Positions 30,981 through 38,553 of a stretch of 39,443 nucleotides of DNA are shown here, one piece after another. The notes beneath the pieces were generated by a model. It searched no databases, was not told where the DNA came from, and saw nothing but the letters and a program-made list of their open reading frames with translations. The stretch lies in contig JAUVYQ010000006.1 of NCBI GenBank assembly GCA_030603035.1, forward strand, positions 1 through 39,443. The letters are read 5' to 3'. Both the position numbers and the translations under genes were made by a program. The stretch's first letter is position 1; each line of letters starts with the position of its first letter. This stretch comes from Phycisphaerae bacterium (lineage in GTDB: Bacteria; Planctomycetota; Phycisphaerae; Sedimentisphaerales; SG8-4).

Positions 30981-31138
30981 CTCCAACTGACCAGTTCTGG
31001 TGAATTTTTTTTTCAGAGGAATTAGAAACGCGTTCTAAGAGATTTAGATTCCTGCTTTCGCAGGAATGACAAATCCTGCTACGTTCTTATTACAACAATA
31101 TTTATGTCAATATTCGGCTTGAAATCGGTCACTTTGAG
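30981..31138 (-). mobile_element. MITE-like element, copy 2
   Basis: This is the inverted counterpart of 5069-5227, aligned over its whole length with scattered differences. The shared blocks include AATATTGACnTAAATATTGT, AGGATTTGTCATTCCTGCG and GCAGGAATCTAAATCT (all in reverse complement here). Terminal repeats are CTCCAACTGACCAGTT and AAATCGGTCACTTTGAG. It lies between the arsR promoter and the following plus-strand membrane protein gene. Confidence 0.8.
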
Positions 31139-31241
31139 AAAATCAAATATTTTTTAAAAAATTTTATTTTTTTATTTTGCGGTGGCGACAGATAAGGTAT
31201 AATAGGTTTGTAGCAAAAACTGGTTTTTGGGAGATAATAAA

Positions 31242-31955
31242 ATGGCGGATGATATTGAGAAAGAGAAAAGCAAAGCGGAACTGGACAATCTAGGCCGACT
31301 GGTGGACCGATACGCACAGAGCCGAGCTCTGCCACTTTTGATTCCCCTGGCGATGATGATCTTTAATGTTGTCTTACTGGTATACACAGTAAAATTGGGA
31401 TTGGCCTACGGTGCCTGGATTGGCCCAAAGAGGATACTAATCATTGTAATTTTGGTGATTCTTTGGACGTTTTTTTCGTCTACTTGGGTGGTTGGTAAAC
31501 TATCGGCCAGATATGGCGGTTGTTTCTATAAGAAAGAGGGGGCAATAGAACTCCAAAAAGAAAAGGTTTCAATATGGATCTGGCTTGCGTTTATAACGAC
31601 ATTTGTGAGTCCGATCCTGTTAAACGCATTCTGGGTATTGCCGGCACGCTTGGGGTTAACAATAACGCTGATCTCTTACGGTATATTCATACCTTACCTT
31701 TGTAAAAAGTATAAGGAGATTGTATTAGGAATTGCGCTCGGTGTGCTGTCTTTAGTTGGGGCCGCAGCAACGGCAATAGGGGTTCCACCTCCTTTTGTCG
31801 AGGAACATTCATACTTCGTACCATTAATGATTTACATAGTGGGAGCTGGATTGATTACAGCGATGGTCGTTCATATATATAACCGCAAGGTTCTGCGGAA
31901 GATAAAAGAAATGAGGCCGTTTGGTGAGCAAGAGGCAAATAAATCAGGTACATAA
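31242..31955 (+). CDS. Hypothetical polytopic membrane protein
   Basis: The 237-residue protein is not recognised by family. The N-terminus is charged (DDIEKEKSKAELDNLGRLVD). About six hydrophobic helices follow, including LLIPLAMMIFNVVLLVY, ILIIVILVILWTFFSS, WIWLAFITTFVSPILLNAFW and MIYIVGAGLITAMVVHIY. ATG 31242 has GGGAG 9 bases upstream; the in-frame TTG at 31227 is less likely. Its 3' end overlaps the next gene by 32 bases, so it is co-expressed with and perhaps regulated by that winged-helix protein. Confidence 0.7.
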   Translation: MADDIEKEKSKAELDNLGRLVDRYAQSRALPLLIPLAMMIFNVVLLVYTVKLGLAYGAWIGPKRILIIVILVILWTFFSSTWVVGKLSARYGGCFYKKEGAIELQKEKVSIWIWLAFITTFVSPILLNAFWVLPARLGLTITLISYGIFIPYLCKKYKEIVLGIALGVLSLVGAAATAIGVPPPFVEEHSYFVPLMIYIVGAGLITAMVVHIYNRKVLRKIKEMRPFGEQEANKSGT

Positions 31956-32232
31956 CAATATCAACAGAATTGTTCATGAGCCGGTGCGATTAGCGATTTT
32001 GAAGATTCTGACCTCAGCGAAAGAGGTTGATTTTAACTTTCTGTTGACGACATTAGGCGTGACAAAGGGTAACCTGGCGACCCATATCAATAAGCTCGAA
32101 ATGACAGGTTTCGTTGAGGTAAAGAAGGAATTTCGCGGCAAGATGCCGCATACATCATACAGGATTACAAGAACAGGTCGGCGCCAGTTTCAAAAGTACT
32201 GGGAAAACATGAAGGCCCTGGCACCTGAATAG
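31924..32232 (+). CDS. Winged-helix transcriptional regulator
   Basis: The 102-residue DNA-binding protein is an HTH_27/ArsR-like winged helix: EPVRLAILKILTSAKEVDFN, recognition helix VTKGNLATHINKLEMTGFVE, wing KEFRGKMPHTSYRITRTGRR. No metal-binding Cys is present, so it is unlike the ArsR at 30581. I chose GTG 31924, which overlaps the membrane-protein gene. Such overlapping membrane protein and winged-helix pairs are common in bacteria and archaea, with unknown signals. Confidence 0.85.
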   Translation: MSKRQINQVHNNINRIVHEPVRLAILKILTSAKEVDFNFLLTTLGVTKGNLATHINKLEMTGFVEVKKEFRGKMPHTSYRITRTGRRQFQKYWENMKALAPE

Positions 32233-32275
32233 GGCATCTATCTTTTTGCGAATTTTTAGGACACTGGCGACAAAG

Positions 32276-33748
32276 TTAGTATTTTTTTCTGAACCTGGCG
32301 GCAGGGATGTTTAAGAGCTTGCGGTACTTTGCAACGGTTCGTCTGGCCAGTTTTTTGATGCCGATTTGGGCTAATTTTTTGCGTATCTGGTCGTCACTTA
32401 AGGGCCTGGTCTTATCCTCGGCATCGATAATCTGTTGTAGTTTGGCCCTTATGGCCTCCCAGCTATGCTTCTCACCGTTGACATCTTCGGTGCCGCCGCT
32501 GAAGAATTTTCGCAGCGGCAATATCCCCTGGGAGCACTGGACGTATTTGCCGGCAACGGCCCTGGAAACGGTAGCGAGATGCACGCCGACATCCTCGGCA
32601 ACCTTTGACATCGGAAGCGGCTTAAGATAGAGCTGCCCCTTATCGAAAAACTCCTTCTGATGCTCAACCACCGACCTTGCAACTTTAAGCAGCGTATTCT
32701 TTCGCTGCTCTATTGCATCTATAATCCATCGAGCGGAGCGGATATTATCTTGCAAAAACCTTCTTGTTTTTTCACTGACGCCGGCACCTTTGGCCATTTT
32801 TGCATAGTAGTTACTTACTCTCAAGGCCGGCAAATTAGAATCGGCCAATTGTACAGAATAGTCCTCTAAATCTCCCGATGACTGCACTATTACATCGGCG
32901 GTAATGGGATGGTTTCGGTCCGGCCCGATTTGCAGACCCGGGGAGGTGTCAAGCTTGCTCATACGCTCAATGGCCCGATTGATTGTCTCGATGTCGCAGT
33001 TCATTTTCCTGGCGATGTCCGGCAAACGATTTTCAAGCAGCTCATCAATATGCTCGGCAATCAGGCGGGCTTCAAACCTCATATCTTTGCTGCTCTGGGC
33101 CATCTGGATAAGCAGGCATTCCTTCAGGTCGCGTGCCCCGACGCCGGCGGGCTCTAATTTTTGTACAAGCTCCAACGCCTGTTTCAAATCATCGAAGGTG
33201 AAATCGGCCCTGTCCTTGTTGTGCAGCTGCTCCAATCTTACGGAGAGATACCCTCTCTCGTCGATATAGTCTATAATCATATTGCCGGCTTTTTTCACCG
33301 GCTTGGCGGCTTCGACCAATCGCCACTGCTCTGCCAGGTGGTCGTGCAGCGACTGAGGCGGTGCAACGGTGTTTTTTATCGCTTCAAGCTTTTTGTCAGG
33401 CTCGTCACTTTGACTGCGGCGACGGAAAGAGCCAGCCTGGCTCATATAGTCTTTGTAATCATCGTCAAGAGTATCAAGGCGTTCGAAGTCTTCCGTCCTT
33501 TTGCCGTCTGGCTTAACAACCAAATCTTTTTCGTTTATATCATCGTCAGACTGCTCGGCAACGGGCTCGGTATCTTCGGGATTTGAAGGTTCTTCCGTTT
33601 CCAGAACGGGATTGGAGTTTAGCTCCTGTTCTATTCTTTCCTGAAGGGCGAGGATTGGAAGCTGGAGAATCTCCATTGATTGAATCATATGCGGAGCGAG
33701 CTTCATTCTCTGCTCCATCCGCATCTGTCCCGTCATCTCCAGCTTCAT
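32276..33748 (-). CDS. rpoN: RNA polymerase sigma-54 factor RpoN
   Basis: The 490-residue sigma-54 has a glutamine/leucine-rich region I (MIQSMEILQLPILALQERIE) that contacts activators. An acidic region II follows (about 50-130), then a core-binding domain (YIDERGYLSV, LEPAGVGARDLKECLLIQM). The C-terminal DNA-binding part has the HTH PLPMSKVAEDVGVHLATVSR and the RpoN box ARRTVAKYRK at about 468-477. Nothing is missing. No enhancer-binding protein is in the window. A 7-nt array sits 25 bases upstream of the start. It is monocistronic. Confidence 0.96.
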   Translation of the reverse strand: MKLEMTGQMRMEQRMKLAPHMIQSMEILQLPILALQERIEQELNSNPVLETEEPSNPEDTEPVAEQSDDDINEKDLVVKPDGKRTEDFERLDTLDDDYKDYMSQAGSFRRRSQSDEPDKKLEAIKNTVAPPQSLHDHLAEQWRLVEAAKPVKKAGNMIIDYIDERGYLSVRLEQLHNKDRADFTFDDLKQALELVQKLEPAGVGARDLKECLLIQMAQSSKDMRFEARLIAEHIDELLENRLPDIARKMNCDIETINRAIERMSKLDTSPGLQIGPDRNHPITADVIVQSSGDLEDYSVQLADSNLPALRVSNYYAKMAKGAGVSEKTRRFLQDNIRSARWIIDAIEQRKNTLLKVARSVVEHQKEFFDKGQLYLKPLPMSKVAEDVGVHLATVSRAVAGKYVQCSQGILPLRKFFSGGTEDVNGEKHSWEAIRAKLQQIIDAEDKTRPLSDDQIRKKLAQIGIKKLARRTVAKYRKLLNIPAARFRKKY

Positions 33749-33772
33749 AAGGACACCTGAAAAAACTTTTTA

Positions 33773-33814
33773 TTCTGTCTCCCGACTTCTGTCTTCCAAG
33801 TTCTATTTTTTCTA
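33773..33814 (+). repeat. Degenerate 7-nt tandem array upstream of rpoN
   Basis: The units TTCTGTC, TCCCGAC, TTCTGTC, TTCCAAG, TTCTATT and TTTTCTA are in register just upstream of the rpoN start codon (minus strand). Confidence 0.65.
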
Positions 33815-33951
33815 TCATATTATAATGCGCAAAAAGATTTCGTCAATATTTGAAAGCCAATTCAAAAATTTTATAAATAAAGATACTACTGTCCGGTTAA
33901 ACTCTTGGAAATTCACTGCAAGCGGCGTCCCTCCAAAATGGGTTCGACATT

Positions 33952-35058
33952 TTACGCTCGGGAGTTTTTGTTGAGCCATAACTCGATGGGGGTTCTGACG
34001 CCTTCAGGTCGAAACGGCAATTCAACCTTGCGGCCGGTCCCCGCTGACTGGTAGCCGGCGTAGAGGACTTCCTGCACAACGCGGCCGTCTTCTCCGGTTG
34101 CCTGCGGTTCTTCCCTCCCGCGCACGCACCGGGCAAAATGGTGCATTTCCTGCGGAAATCCGTAATTCCACAGCTCTTCGAAAACAGGATACGTCCAGCC
34201 CTTGGTGCTGGGTGCCTTTTCCACGGCGTAACCGTAACCGTATTCGCTGTAGGTTGGCAGGGCATTGCCCATGTGGAGATTGGCATAGGTAACACCGCCT
34301 TCGCCGTAGACCTCGATGCGGTCGTCCATACCGCCTCGGCGGGCCCAACTGTTCTCCACGACACCAACTGCACCGTCGGCGAACTCAAGGATGCAGACGG
34401 AGTTGTCCTCGCCTTTGGTCTTGTTACCGTGGACGTGTGTGGCCATCTGGCAATACACGCTTTTGATTTGGGGCCGGTTCAGGAACCAGTAGCAAAAAGC
34501 GATGCCGTGACAGCCCATATCCATAAACACGCCGCCGCCGGACTGCTCGACGTCCCAGAACCACGCTGCGTGAGGGCCAAAATGCTTCTCGCTCTGCTTG
34601 ACCATATACACCTTGCCGAAGGCGCCGTCGTCGGCCATCCGCTTTGCCCTGACGTACTTGGGTGTAAAGAACAGCTCCTCAGCGTACATCAGCAGCACGC
34701 CTTTGCGTTTGCATGTTTCAATCATCTGGTCCGCCTCTTCCAGCGTCATACACAGGGGCTTTTCACATACGACGTGCTTGCCGGCATTGGCGATGTCAAC
34801 GGTCATTTGTGCGTGCAGGTAGTTCGACGCCGCGATTGTTACCATTTCAATGTCATCTTCGGCTAACATTTGCCTGTAGTCTGTGAAGAAGCGCGGGATG
34901 TCGTACTTCTTGGCCAGTTTCTCAGCGTTGCCCGGCGTCGGCGAGGCAACGGCGACAACCTCGGCCTCATCGGGCATAAGCCGAAACGACTCGGCATGAA
35001 TATCTGCCTCGAACTGCGAGCCGATGATTCCAACTTTGACTCTTCCTTTATTAGACAT
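33952..35058 (-). CDS. Gfo/Idh/MocA-family oxidoreductase
   Basis: The 368-residue NAD(P)-dependent dehydrogenase usually acts on sugars, sugar alcohols or cyclitols. The Rossmann motif is VGIIGSQFEADIHAESF, then NYLHAQMTVDIANAGKHVVC and EKPLCMTLEEADQMIE with the catalytic lysine region. The C-terminal sheet domain has FWDVEQSGGGVFMDMGCHGI, including the conserved histidine. The ribosome binding site AAAGGAGG lies 10 bases before the ATG and is the best in the window. It is monocistronic. The substrate is unknown; planctomycetes carry many paralogues for polysaccharide breakdown. Confidence 0.94.
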   Translation of the reverse strand: MSNKGRVKVGIIGSQFEADIHAESFRLMPDEAEVVAVASPTPGNAEKLAKKYDIPRFFTDYRQMLAEDDIEMVTIAASNYLHAQMTVDIANAGKHVVCEKPLCMTLEEADQMIETCKRKGVLLMYAEELFFTPKYVRAKRMADDGAFGKVYMVKQSEKHFGPHAAWFWDVEQSGGGVFMDMGCHGIAFCYWFLNRPQIKSVYCQMATHVHGNKTKGEDNSVCILEFADGAVGVVENSWARRGGMDDRIEVYGEGGVTYANLHMGNALPTYSEYGYGYAVEKAPSTKGWTYPVFEELWNYGFPQEMHHFARCVRGREEPQATGEDGRVVQEVLYAGYQSAGTGRKVELPFRPEGVRTPIELWLNKNSRA

Positions 35059-35100
35059 AATTTGTTTACCTCCTTTTGGCTTTTATCAGGTGAAAAATTG

Positions 35101-35703
35101 TTAAAATTTCTGTCTGCCGATTATTGCGTCGGTGAGTATTTTGCCGCTTGCGTATTCGATGGTGCTGCCGGTGGGTAGTCCCCTCGCCAGGCGGGTGATT
35201 TTTACGCCGGTGTTCCGCAGCAGCGAGCTTATATAAAGCGCTGTGCCGTCGCCGGCCATATTGGGATTGGTCGCCATTATCACTTCTTTCACATTGCCTT
35301 CACGGACGCGCTCGACGAGCTTGTCGATAGTCAAATCGCTCGGCTCGATTCCTTCGAGCGGTGCGATGTGGCCGCCGAGAACATGATAGACCCACTTGCA
35401 GGCCCCGGTTTTTTCAAGACTTATGACGTCTTTCGGCTGTTCGACAACGCAGATTAGCGTTTTATCCCGGCGCTCGTCTGAGCAGATTTGACAAGTCGCC
35501 TCTTCTGCGAGATTGTAGCAGATTTCGCAGCGCTTGATTTTGTTTTTAACATCTTTTATCGCCTCGGCAAGCATCATAGCTTCGGCCGGCTCGGCTTTTA
35601 GAATATGGAAAGCCAGCCGTTCAGCCGTCTTAGGCCCAACCCCCGGCAGCTTCCCAAACTCCTCAATTAACCTGTTCAGTGTTTCAGGATAAATACTGCT
35701 CAT
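35101..35703 (-). CDS. recR: Recombination mediator protein RecR
   Basis: The 200-residue RecR has an N-terminal HhH (IEEFGKLPGVGPKTAERLAF), a C4 zinc finger (CEICYNLAEEATCQICSDER) and a TOPRIM domain (TLICVVEQPKDVISLEKTGA, then NPNMAGDGTALYISSLL), followed by the family end TRLARGLPTGSTIEYA. With RecFO it loads RecA at gaps. It lies downstream of dnaX on the same strand, but the ybaB/ebfC gene that usually sits between them is absent, replaced by a 129-base spacer of repeats. Confidence 0.97.
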   Translation of the reverse strand: MSSIYPETLNRLIEEFGKLPGVGPKTAERLAFHILKAEPAEAMMLAEAIKDVKNKIKRCEICYNLAEEATCQICSDERRDKTLICVVEQPKDVISLEKTGACKWVYHVLGGHIAPLEGIEPSDLTIDKLVERVREGNVKEVIMATNPNMAGDGTALYISSLLRNTGVKITRLARGLPTGSTIEYASGKILTDAIIGRQKF

Positions 35704-35716
35704 AATTCAATAACAG

Positions 35717-35831
35717 GCCATCCCCAAGCTGCGCTTGAGGCTGCCACCCTTTCTATGTATTAACCATCCCCAAATTCTTTGAATTTGTGGCTGCCATACA
35801 TCGCAATAATCAATTATCAATAATCAATTCT
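35717..35831. repeat. Two palindromic repeats and a 7-nt array between recR and dnaX
   Basis: 35717-35748 is the reverse complement of 8660-8691. Next, 35764-35796 keeps the same flanks (CCATCCCC...GGCTGCCA) but has a different palindromic core (AAATTCTTTGAATTT). Then CAATAAT, CAATTAT, CAATAAT, CAATTCT (35804-35831) form a 7-nt array ending one base from the dnaX stop. Confidence 0.85.
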
Positions 35832-35832
35832 C

Positions 35833-37233
35833 CTATTTGTCTTCTTCGATTCCGGTGATGGTGGCATCGAGGCCGAGAAGAACGGTTTTTACGGCGGGGT
35901 CGTTGAGTAGCTCGTTTTTCCTCTGGCTCCTGGTCTTAAGCCGGTTCGGCGTGGCTTTAGTTTCCTTTTGTTCTTCTATAGCTGGCTCAGGTTTGCTTCC
36001 ATGCTCATTGTTCGTCCCTCGTCCCTCGTCCCTCGTCTCTCGTCCCCCGCTGCTCGATTCACTCTTTACGCTTGTCGGCTGTTTTTTTTTAATCGGGCCG
36101 GCCTGCGACTGCGAGAGAAGCTCATCAACATTCAGGAAATGCTCGCTCAAGGTAAATCTTAATAATAGAGCTTCTAAAAGTGCCCTCGGCGTGTCGCTGT
36201 TTTTGATTGCCCATCGCAGCTTTTCGAGTGCGGTTATGTTGTAAATGAGTGCGGCGGTATCAAATTTTTCGGCCAACTCGCCAGCCCGCTTTCGCTGCTC
36301 GGCGGTCAAAATCAATAGCTCGCTTTCAGCCCCTGCGGATTTGACGACCATTAAATCCCGCATATAATCGATAAGCGAACTAACGAGCTGGACCTCGCTC
36401 AGGCCGGTACTGATTAAATCCTCTATTGCAGCAAAGGTTCCGGCTGCGCTGCTGTCGCCGATTTCACCGATGAGATTATAGACTTTTTCGCTGTTGGGGC
36501 TGCCCAGAAACTCCTCAAGCAGCCCGGCGGTCAGCGGTTCGACGCCGGTACTTATTAATCTATCCAGCAGGCTCAAGCCATCTCTCATCGAGCCGTTTGC
36601 CATTTTCGCTAACGGCAGAATCAAATCATCCTCATATTTTATCTTTTCCTGTTCGAGTATGCTCTTTAGCTGGCCGGCGATTTTGTTTGCACTTATATTG
36701 CTGAAGTCGAATCTCTGGCAGCGGGATTGAATCGTCGCGATGACCTTGTTCGGCTCGGTCGTCGCGAAAATAAACTTGACGTGACTGGGCGGCTCTTCCA
36801 GTATTTTTAAGAGTGCGTTAAAGGCGGGGACGGTGAGCATGTGGACTTCGTCAATAATATAGATTTTAAATCTGCAGCGTGCAGGTCGATAAATTGCGTT
36901 CTGCCGGAGTTCGCGAACCTCGTCGATTCCACGATTGCTTGCGCCGTCAATCTCGATAACATCGATATCTTCGCCGAGATTGACCGCAATACAACTGTCG
37001 CACTTGCAGCACGGCTCTGTGGTTGGGGCGTCGAAGGCAAGGCAATTGAGGGATTTTGCCAGCACCCGTGCCATAGTGGTTTTACCGACGCCGCGGGTGC
37101 CGGCAAGCAGATAGGCGTGTGCGACCCTGCCGGTCTTTATAGCGTTCTTGAGCGTCCGGGCGATAGGGTCTTGGCCAATGACGTCATCGAACGTCTGCGA
37201 CCTGTATTTTCTTGCAAGAACCGTATAAGCCAT
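35833..37233 (-). CDS. dnaX: DNA polymerase III subunit gamma/tau DnaX
   Basis: The 466-residue clamp-loader ATPase has Walker A LLAGTRGVGKTTMARV (about 43-58), zinc cysteines C64, C75, C78 and C81, and Walker B/DEAH-like YIIDEVHMLTVPAFNALLKI. The arginine-finger part FIFATTEPNKVIATIQSRCQ precedes domain III. The C-terminal part is short compared with full tau, more like gamma. Residues about 396-408 (GRETRDEGRGT) are encoded by a 7-nt tandem array (36012-36046) in a Ser/Lys/Gln-rich linker. GTG 37236 directly precedes ATG 37233; I use the ATG. recR follows. Confidence 0.96.
   Translation of the reverse strand: MAYTVLARKYRSQTFDDVIGQDPIARTLKNAIKTGRVAHAYLLAGTRGVGKTTMARVLAKSLNCLAFDAPTTEPCCKCDSCIAVNLGEDIDVIEIDGASNRGIDEVRELRQNAIYRPARCRFKIYIIDEVHMLTVPAFNALLKILEEPPSHVKFIFATTEPNKVIATIQSRCQRFDFSNISANKIAGQLKSILEQEKIKYEDDLILPLAKMANGSMRDGLSLLDRLISTGVEPLTAGLLEEFLGSPNSEKVYNLIGEIGDSSAAGTFAAIEDLISTGLSEVQLVSSLIDYMRDLMVVKSAGAESELLILTAEQRKRAGELAEKFDTAALIYNITALEKLRWAIKNSDTPRALLEALLLRFTLSEHFLNVDELLSQSQAGPIKKKQPTSVKSESSSGGRETRDEGRGTNNEHGSKPEPAIEEQKETKATPNRLKTRSQRKNELLNDPAVKTVLLGLDATITGIEEDK
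36012..36046 (+). repeat. 7-nt tandem array inside dnaX
   Basis: The plus-strand units are TCGTCCC three times, then TCGTCTC and TCGTCCC. It is read in the dnaX coding direction as a Gly/Arg/Glu-rich linker. It is the second in-gene array of the window, again between domains. Confidence 0.85.
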
Positions 37234-37245
37234 CACAATTTATTA

Positions 37246-37344
37246 TTTACTATTGACTATTTTCTATTGACTATTTTCGATTAACTATTTTTAATGTCCT
37301 GCCGGATGATAAGTAAAAACTGTTAAATAATCAATAATAAATAG
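37246..37344 (+). repeat. Two 7-nt arrays between dnaX and ferredoxin
   Basis: 37246-37294 has TTTACTA, TTGACTA, TTTTCTA, TTGACTA, TTTTCGA, TTAACTA and TTTTTAA. After a 29-base gap, 37324-37344 has TAAATAA, TCAATAA and TAAATAG. The second is related to the reverse complement of the first (TAGTCAA/TAGAAAA), so together they are partly self-complementary. They fill the divergent promoter region. Confidence 0.8.
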
Positions 37345-37366
37345 TCAGTTTCCAAGGGGATTTATT

Positions 37367-37549
37367 ATGAAAGTCAGAATTGAAGATACCTGCACCGCCT
37401 GTGCACTGTGTGTGGATGCCTGCCCCGACGTTTTTGAGATGGGTGAGGAGATAGCCCAGGTTACCGCTGAGGATGTTCCTGCCGAGCACGAGGACGCTGT
37501 TCAGCAGGCCGCCGACGAGTGTCCGGCCGAGGCAATTATCGCCGAATAA
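37367..37549 (+). CDS. Ferredoxin (4Fe-4S type)
   Basis: The 60-residue electron carrier has a cluster motif C-x2-C-x2-C-x3-C-P (DTCTACALCVDACPDVFEM) and a second cysteine motif near the end (ADECPAEAIIAE). This fits a monocluster ferredoxin of the Thermotoga/Desulfovibrio type with an extra Cys, or a single 4Fe-4S cluster with a disulfide. It is strongly acidic, as usual. AAGGGGA lies 7 bases before the ATG. It is monocistronic and divergent from dnaX; the partner enzyme is unknown. Confidence 0.95.
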   Translation: MKVRIEDTCTACALCVDACPDVFEMGEEIAQVTAEDVPAEHEDAVQQAADECPAEAIIAE

Positions 37550-37577
37550 CCGCCATCAATTGAACAGTAACAAGATG

Positions 37578-38387
37578 TTATGCGGAGAGCTGCTGACTTC
37601 TCTCGCGGGCTTTTTTGATAGCTTCTGCTATTAACAGACTGAATCCGCCCTCTGCAAAGACTTTCAGGGCCGCTTCGGTCGTTCCGCCAGGCGAGGTAAC
37701 TTTTTGCCGAAGCTGGGCGGGGCTCTCACCCCTATTATCAGCTTCAACGGCTAACAGAGCGGCGCCTTTAGCAGTCTGGAGGACGAGAGTTTTCGCTACG
37801 TCGTCAGGCAGTCCTGATTGGCCGGCTGCCTTTATCATCTCTTCCATCAAAAGAAAATAATACGCAGGCCCGCTGCCACTCACAGCCGTAACCGCATCCA
37901 TCAGGCTTTCATCATCAACGACAACCGCTTCACCGACTGCCGAAAAGATTGATTTTGCCTTCTCCAGCATCGGCTTTGCCTTGGGGTTGGCAAACAATGC
38001 GCTGGCTCCTTCGCTGATTAAAGCGGGCGTGTTGGGCATAACGCGGACTATTGCAACGTCGCCGAGAGCATCAGCAATTTTGGTGACTTTGACGCCCGCC
38101 GCAATCGATATAATAAGGGTCTCAGGCTTGAAGGCGGGCTTTATGCTTTCGAGAGCTTCGGTCATATTCTGGGGCTTGACGCTTAAGACGAGGATGTCAA
38201 CCTTCGCGGCCAACCCGGCATTATTCTCAAGAGGGACAACATTATATTTTTCAGCAAGAAACTTAAGCCGCTCGGCCCTGATGTCACTTATAAAGACATT
38301 TTCCGGCTTGCAAACTCCGGCTGTTGTTATGCCCTTTATCAGGGCCTCAGCCATATTACCAGCACCAACAAAACCTATCGTTGCCAT
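37578..38387 (-). CDS. proC: Pyrroline-5-carboxylate reductase ProC
   Basis: The 269-residue enzyme makes the last step of proline synthesis, reducing pyrroline-5-carboxylate with NAD(P)H. The Rossmann motif GFVGAGNMAEALIKGI is at the N-terminus, then ILVLSVKPQNM and RVMPNTPALISEG. The C-terminal family signature is AVSGSGPAYYFLLMEEMI, with TSPGGTTEAALKVF near the end. It is complete. AAAAGGGGAAACAG before the ATG gives the ribosome binding site. It is monocistronic; no other proline gene is near. Confidence 0.97.
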   Translation of the reverse strand: MATIGFVGAGNMAEALIKGITTAGVCKPENVFISDIRAERLKFLAEKYNVVPLENNAGLAAKVDILVLSVKPQNMTEALESIKPAFKPETLIISIAAGVKVTKIADALGDVAIVRVMPNTPALISEGASALFANPKAKPMLEKAKSIFSAVGEAVVVDDESLMDAVTAVSGSGPAYYFLLMEEMIKAAGQSGLPDDVAKTLVLQTAKGAALLAVEADNRGESPAQLRQKVTSPGGTTEAALKVFAEGGFSLLIAEAIKKARERSQQLSA

Positions 38388-38474
38388 CTGTTTCCCCTTT
38401 TGAAAATTGCTTTTCCAGAATCATATCAAAAATCTGCCTCAAGTAAATGCAATTATTTTGAACTATAGTTTGTA

Positions 38475-38528
38475 TTTTTACTTTACGTTTCTAACTTCTT
38501 CCTATACCCTATCCGCTATACGCTAAAC
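38475..38528 (+). repeat. Degenerate 7-nt array, reverse-complement TAGCG type
   Basis: The clear units are CCTATAC, CCTATCC, GCTATAC and GCTAAAC (38501-38528), preceded by weaker steps from 38480. On the other strand it reads GTTTAGCGTATAGCGGATAG, matching the array after rpoD (14202). Confidence 0.7.
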
Positions 38529-38553
38529 GCCATCTTTTTAACGGAGAATAGCA

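Noticed and set aside
33897..34388. 163-codon frame overlapping the oxidoreductase gene
   Set aside because: It is a shadow frame on the same strand as the Gfo/Idh/MocA gene, which has clear family motifs and a strong ribosome binding site.
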